NCBI GenBank assembly: GCA_947644195.1 | Contig: CANRZB010000031.1 | Location: 1-44,673, forward strand | Length of the DNA stretch: 44,673 nucleotides | Direction of reading: 5' to 3' | Source of the DNA: an uncultured Clostridium sp. | GTDB taxonomy: Bacteria; Bacillota; Clostridia; Lachnospirales; Lachnospiraceae | Part shown: positions 42,901 to 44,673 of the stretch, piece by piece | Position numbering within the stretch: the stretch's first letter is position 1 | Layout of the letters: each line of letters starts with the position of its first letter | Notes under the pieces: model-generated | What the model was told of the DNA's origin: nothing | Databases searched by the model: none | The model's input: the letters and a program-made list of their open reading frames with translations, nothing else | Made by a program: the position numbers and the translations under genes

Positions 42901-43883
42901 TAGAGGCAGATGGAGATGTGATTGTGGGAAATAATAAAATTTTATCTGGGGTTCGGGTGTCAATCCAGGATCTAGAGGGCAGGGAGATTGGCAAGCAAAT
43001 CACAACAGACTCAAAGGGCAGATATCAGTTGGATTCCAGGTTAGGTCATGCTTATGCCATTACGTTTCAAAAAGAAGGATATCAGGAGGAAATAATGTAT
43101 CTATCAGATATTAACGAATTGCTTCAGCAGGAGTATTATTGTGATACGGTAGAATTAGTTCCCCAAAAGGGTTTCAGGTCAGGTGGGGCTGTAGGAACAA
43201 TATATAATGCTTCCAATAAGAGATCGATATCAGGATTGCAACTCTTGATACGCAAGGGAATCAATAATATATATACAAAAGTATATGATAGGTTAGAAAC
43301 GGATCAGTACGGAGAATACTATTTTAGCAGTATAGAAGCGGGGAACTATTGTGTAGAAGTGGTCGGAACAGAGAAATATGAATCTACATTTTTTAATATT
43401 AAAGTAGAGAGAGGAAAAGTGCTGGGGCTTCAGGACGGCTACATTTCTTCTGTGTTAGATCACAGACAGATGAGGACTGTCCTGACCTGGAGTGATGCGC
43501 CAGAAGATTTGGATGCGCATATGTTGTGTAAGTTGTCGAATGGCAGAAAGGAAGATGTAAATTATAATAACAAGGAATTCAATCTTCAAGATAAAAAAAT
43601 ATCTGCTTTGGACATAGATGTTACCAATGGCTTTGGACCGGAGACTGTGACATTATACTATGGAAAAACAGGATGGTATCATTATTTTGTACATCAATAT
43701 AGCTCGGACGGTGGGCTAGAATCCAGCAATGCTTCTGTTCGTGTTTATTTGCCAGGAAAAGCACACCCATCTTATACCTTCCATGCACCAGTGGGCCAGG
43801 GGAAATATTGGGATGTTTTTCGGTATAACAGTGCCACGCAAAGGATGGTTCCTATTAATCAAATAAAAAACAAAATCGAATAA
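39978..43883 (+). CDS. Secreted M4-type metalloprotease with two CBM2-like modules
   Basis: A 1302-aa exported protein. Order: signal peptide (1-25); two consecutive CBM2-type sandwiches (about 38-135 and 143-245, each with the WN-x-G-Y/F and NIWNG/QIWNG patterns); a Ser/Asp/Glu linker; a propeptide region (about 385-600, YTFQFAQTIQGIPTFDN); a thermolysin-type domain with zinc site H775-E-Y-T-H779 and E800 in GSINEAYADIA, plus GGKHSNSTVISHAVYL with the transition-state His; two carboxypeptidase-regulatory/Cna-like repeats (about 965-1130); and a C-terminal YfaP/DUF2135-like sandwich (TWSDAPEDLDAHM). The frame opens at 39882; AGGAGG six bases before the ATG at 39978 fixes the start. A weak promoter TTGTGT-17-TAAAGT lies at 39906-39934. 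Confidence 0.85.
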   Translation: MKRIISALLILALLSSGLQGIRVLAEGKEQEQEDNGKGYEVSFTVDQTWNEGYQATVSIRNTGKERMENWCLSFAMSDNITNIWNGVMLASTDGHYTVKNAEWNQDIPVGSTVSFGFTAEGSQKSMPSEFALQTTRCLVDDKQYQVAYSVQNDWSDGFTASVTITNVSSVRIEDWRLEFSLGHKISQIWNGEILKDQGGQYVIGNEGYNANILPQQSVTFGFLCERGDSGIVPNQFILHHYKAVGMPVETTNPATEEPDKGDSGKEDSGSENLDTDEYDETYRSESLTEDNAGECVHIEFQPGNTERCVTDDITLVNDAEERYQVQWISSDEEVISHTGKVSRPENDRSIVMTAIIKGNGESVKLSFSLEVRGKITINVSDIEDYSLEDLEERNRDNEDYEALVNDFGYLQEVYGNYSDFKVNSYESALYALYHVKSAIGITNPFAELVPYRTFVDDTGYTFQFAQTIQGIPTFDNIITVASNAKGETDYLKSSYYPVEVIISTIPQISCEEAEAILEEKYGTISVREENKTKICIVNYYGHVDLAWNICCQVDSKQEDVPSGPYRFLVGAVDGEIKFHSELSSHSTTVKRVKASGKDLEGIEQIFYVQKEIKKMLFSTKSTYSLRDPLFHITVTEGELRKNTEDKIDEVREVITKGKNSWKPVEVSAIYNMKKILTFYYKNFNRVSYANNNHIEKKYTYRYKTKLGQGGESRVCLVEDLKNNSYWDGEYHGIRIGVGDGKQLVCVGKNGKIERPTPNTELKKNSYALCRDILCHEYTHGIMVNDTNLDGYAGIPGSINEAYADIAACFMDGNWTVGEKIGMKQPVRDISNPNCCYTASEVEGDYYVDPTDYKVNRGGKHSNSTVISHAVYLMVQKGIAMSDLQDIWYNTIRGGLDSKTNFYSVRKLFLTSCKRQKYSDTKKKSYERIIKQAFDTTNVTKSSSNHRYKQYTKLQDQNYYCNGYFRNNMIFQGKVVEADGDVIVGNNKILSGVRVSIQDLEGREIGKQITTDSKGRYQLDSRLGHAYAITFQKEGYQEEIMYLSDINELLQQEYYCDTVELVPQKGFRSGGAVGTIYNASNKRSISGLQLLIRKGINNIYTKVYDRLETDQYGEYYFSSIEAGNYCVEVVGTEKYESTFFNIKVERGKVLGLQDGYISSVLDHRQMRTVLTWSDAPEDLDAHMLCKLSNGRKEDVNYNNKEFNLQDKKISALDIDVTNGFGPETVTLYYGKTGWYHYFVHQYSSDGGLESSNASVRVYLPGKAHPSYTFHAPVGQGKYWDVFRYNSATQRMVPINQIKNKIE

Positions 43884-43905
43884 TTCTATGTGATGTTTTA
43901 TCGAA

Positions 43906-43933
43906 TAGCAGGAGGGAAGCCAAATGGAATATT
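43906..43933 (+). repeat. 28-bp direct repeat, first copy
   Basis: The 28 bases holding GGAGGG and the ATGGAATATT start of the next gene are repeated exactly at 44521-44548. Confidence 0.9.
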
Positions 43934-44523
43934 TTCAGTGGAAAAGAAAGATTAAGGTCTGTGCAACAGTACTTTTGTTGTTCTGTGTTGTGCTTTTGCC
44001 GTGCCTGTTCCATGAAATTGTAATTTATCAAAAAGAAAATTATATACCTGTTAAAACTAAATTTCATATTAGAGAAATTTCGGAAGATCAAGAGGTGCTG
44101 ACTGTCAGTATATGGTCGGTTGGATTTAATATGGCTAGCATATGTTACATGTTTATAATGAATAAAGAAGGAAAATGGAAGTTAGTCAATGAGAAGGAAA
44201 TATATCCTTTGTATGATATCTATGATAACTCGTTTTCTTATAGCGCTATTTTACAGGATGAAACGATTCCCTGGCAACAAACGAAAATTACAATGAATCA
44301 AAAATTATTGGAACGGGCAATGAACATGCCTGATTTGGAATCACGATGCCGACCAGTATATGCTGACGAACGGGCAGAGGGGCTAGTATGGCATCCGACC
44401 CAGGGAAGGCGTCACATGTTCTACCATGGTAATCCTATTAAAAAAGATTATGCCGTGTTATATATACAGAAAAAACTCAGCCAATTAGAGTCTCTTGGAA
44501 GGCAGGCACTTGGAGAGGAGTAG
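43924..44523 (+). CDS. Small membrane-anchored protein downstream of the M4 protease
   Basis: A 199-aa protein with one N-terminal membrane segment (about 10-32, KVCATVLLLFCVVLLPCLF) that may be an anchor or uncleaved signal, then an extracellular domain I do not recognise (FHIREISEDQEVLTVSIWSVG, NKEGKWKLVNE). The start has GGAGGG upstream and lies 40 bases after the protease. It could be an inhibitor, chaperone or substrate-binding partner of the protease; this is positional inference only. Both ends are marked by a 28-bp direct repeat. Confidence 0.7.
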   Translation: MEYFQWKRKIKVCATVLLLFCVVLLPCLFHEIVIYQKENYIPVKTKFHIREISEDQEVLTVSIWSVGFNMASICYMFIMNKEGKWKLVNEKEIYPLYDIYDNSFSYSAILQDETIPWQQTKITMNQKLLERAMNMPDLESRCRPVYADERAEGLVWHPTQGRRHMFYHGNPIKKDYAVLYIQKKLSQLESLGRQALGEE

Positions 44524-44548
44524 CAGGAGGGAAGCCAAATGGAATATT
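44521..44548 (+). repeat. 28-bp direct repeat, second copy
   Basis: Exact copy of 43906-43933. It begins with the TAG stop of the gene at 43924, includes the same GGAGGG ribosome binding site and ATGGAATAT, but a TAA follows after three codons. Confidence 0.9.
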
Positions 44549-44673
44549 AATACTTCCCTGTATCCACTGTGATCTCGTAGATGCTCTACCATGAAACGCT
44601 GTGATTGATATCGCTGTGGTTTGACTTTCCCCATTTTTTGAAATCCAATCATCCAAAAGCCTCTATACCAAAG
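44549..44673. other. Unassigned window end
   Basis: The last 125 bases carry no recognised gene on the plus strand. On the minus strand one frame is open to the window edge (FWMIGFQKMGKVKPQRYQ and onward), but I cannot link it to a family and it may be chance. Confidence 0.25.

Overview
The window looks like chromosome of a spore-forming, Gram-positive anaerobe of the class Clostridia, most likely Lachnospiraceae. This rests on a SCIFF peptide with its radical SAM maturase, an alpha/beta-type small acid-soluble spore protein, ClpC, a teichoic-acid-type glycerophosphotransferase, strong GGAGG ribosome binding sites, and protein sequences typical of that family. No species is claimed. There are no rRNA genes, tRNA genes or CRISPR arrays that I can see.

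Left edge (1-2544): an unrecognised HTH/ankyrin-like protein, an orphan carbamoyltransferase-like gene on the minus strand, and a short remnant of a HAD-IIB (Cof-type) hydrolase in the gap upstream of it.

Assembly cluster (2545-10582, all plus strand): a HemW/STM4012-like radical SAM protein, a second radical SAM protein (STM4011-like) fused to a HAD phosphatase, a phosphopantetheinyl transferase fused to an SCP2 lipid-binding domain (with an internal start that could make SCP2 alone), an alpha/beta hydrolase, a free-standing condensation-domain acyltransferase, a free-standing acyl carrier protein and an AMP-forming acyl ligase. Together they could activate an acid, load it on the carrier, transfer it to an acceptor and modify it by radical chemistry. 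I know of no described pathway with this composition, and it is the best candidate for a new system here.

SCIFF block (11099-14738): SCIFF ranthipeptide precursor, a hairpin, its maturase, a cation-efflux transporter, and a minus-strand protein with a FliM-like N-terminal peptide. The block is bracketed by members of a palindromic, MITE-like element family: copy 1 (10612-11081, 23-bp perfect terminal inverted repeats, 7-bp flanking duplication), copy 2 (about 14841-15420, with a second palindrome nested at its apex) and a half copy 3 (15431-15653).

Accessory stretch (15783-21374): ICMT-like methyltransferase, a GNAT gene broken by one TAG codon, a small membrane protein, a spore protein, an AraC regulator, a HAD phosphatase, and a three-gene minus-strand set of unknown function.

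Housekeeping and envelope part (21754-39748): SH3 protein, methyltransferase, Hsp33, a large glucosaminidase followed by a cohesin-like surface protein, ClpC, RadA, AspRS, PAP2 phosphatase, a CDP-glycerol glycerophosphotransferase, a DUF2752 protein and a YprB-type RNase H-like protein.

Right end (39978-44673): a secreted thermolysin-type (M4) metalloprotease with two CBM2-like modules, then a small membrane-anchored protein bracketed by a 28-bp direct repeat.
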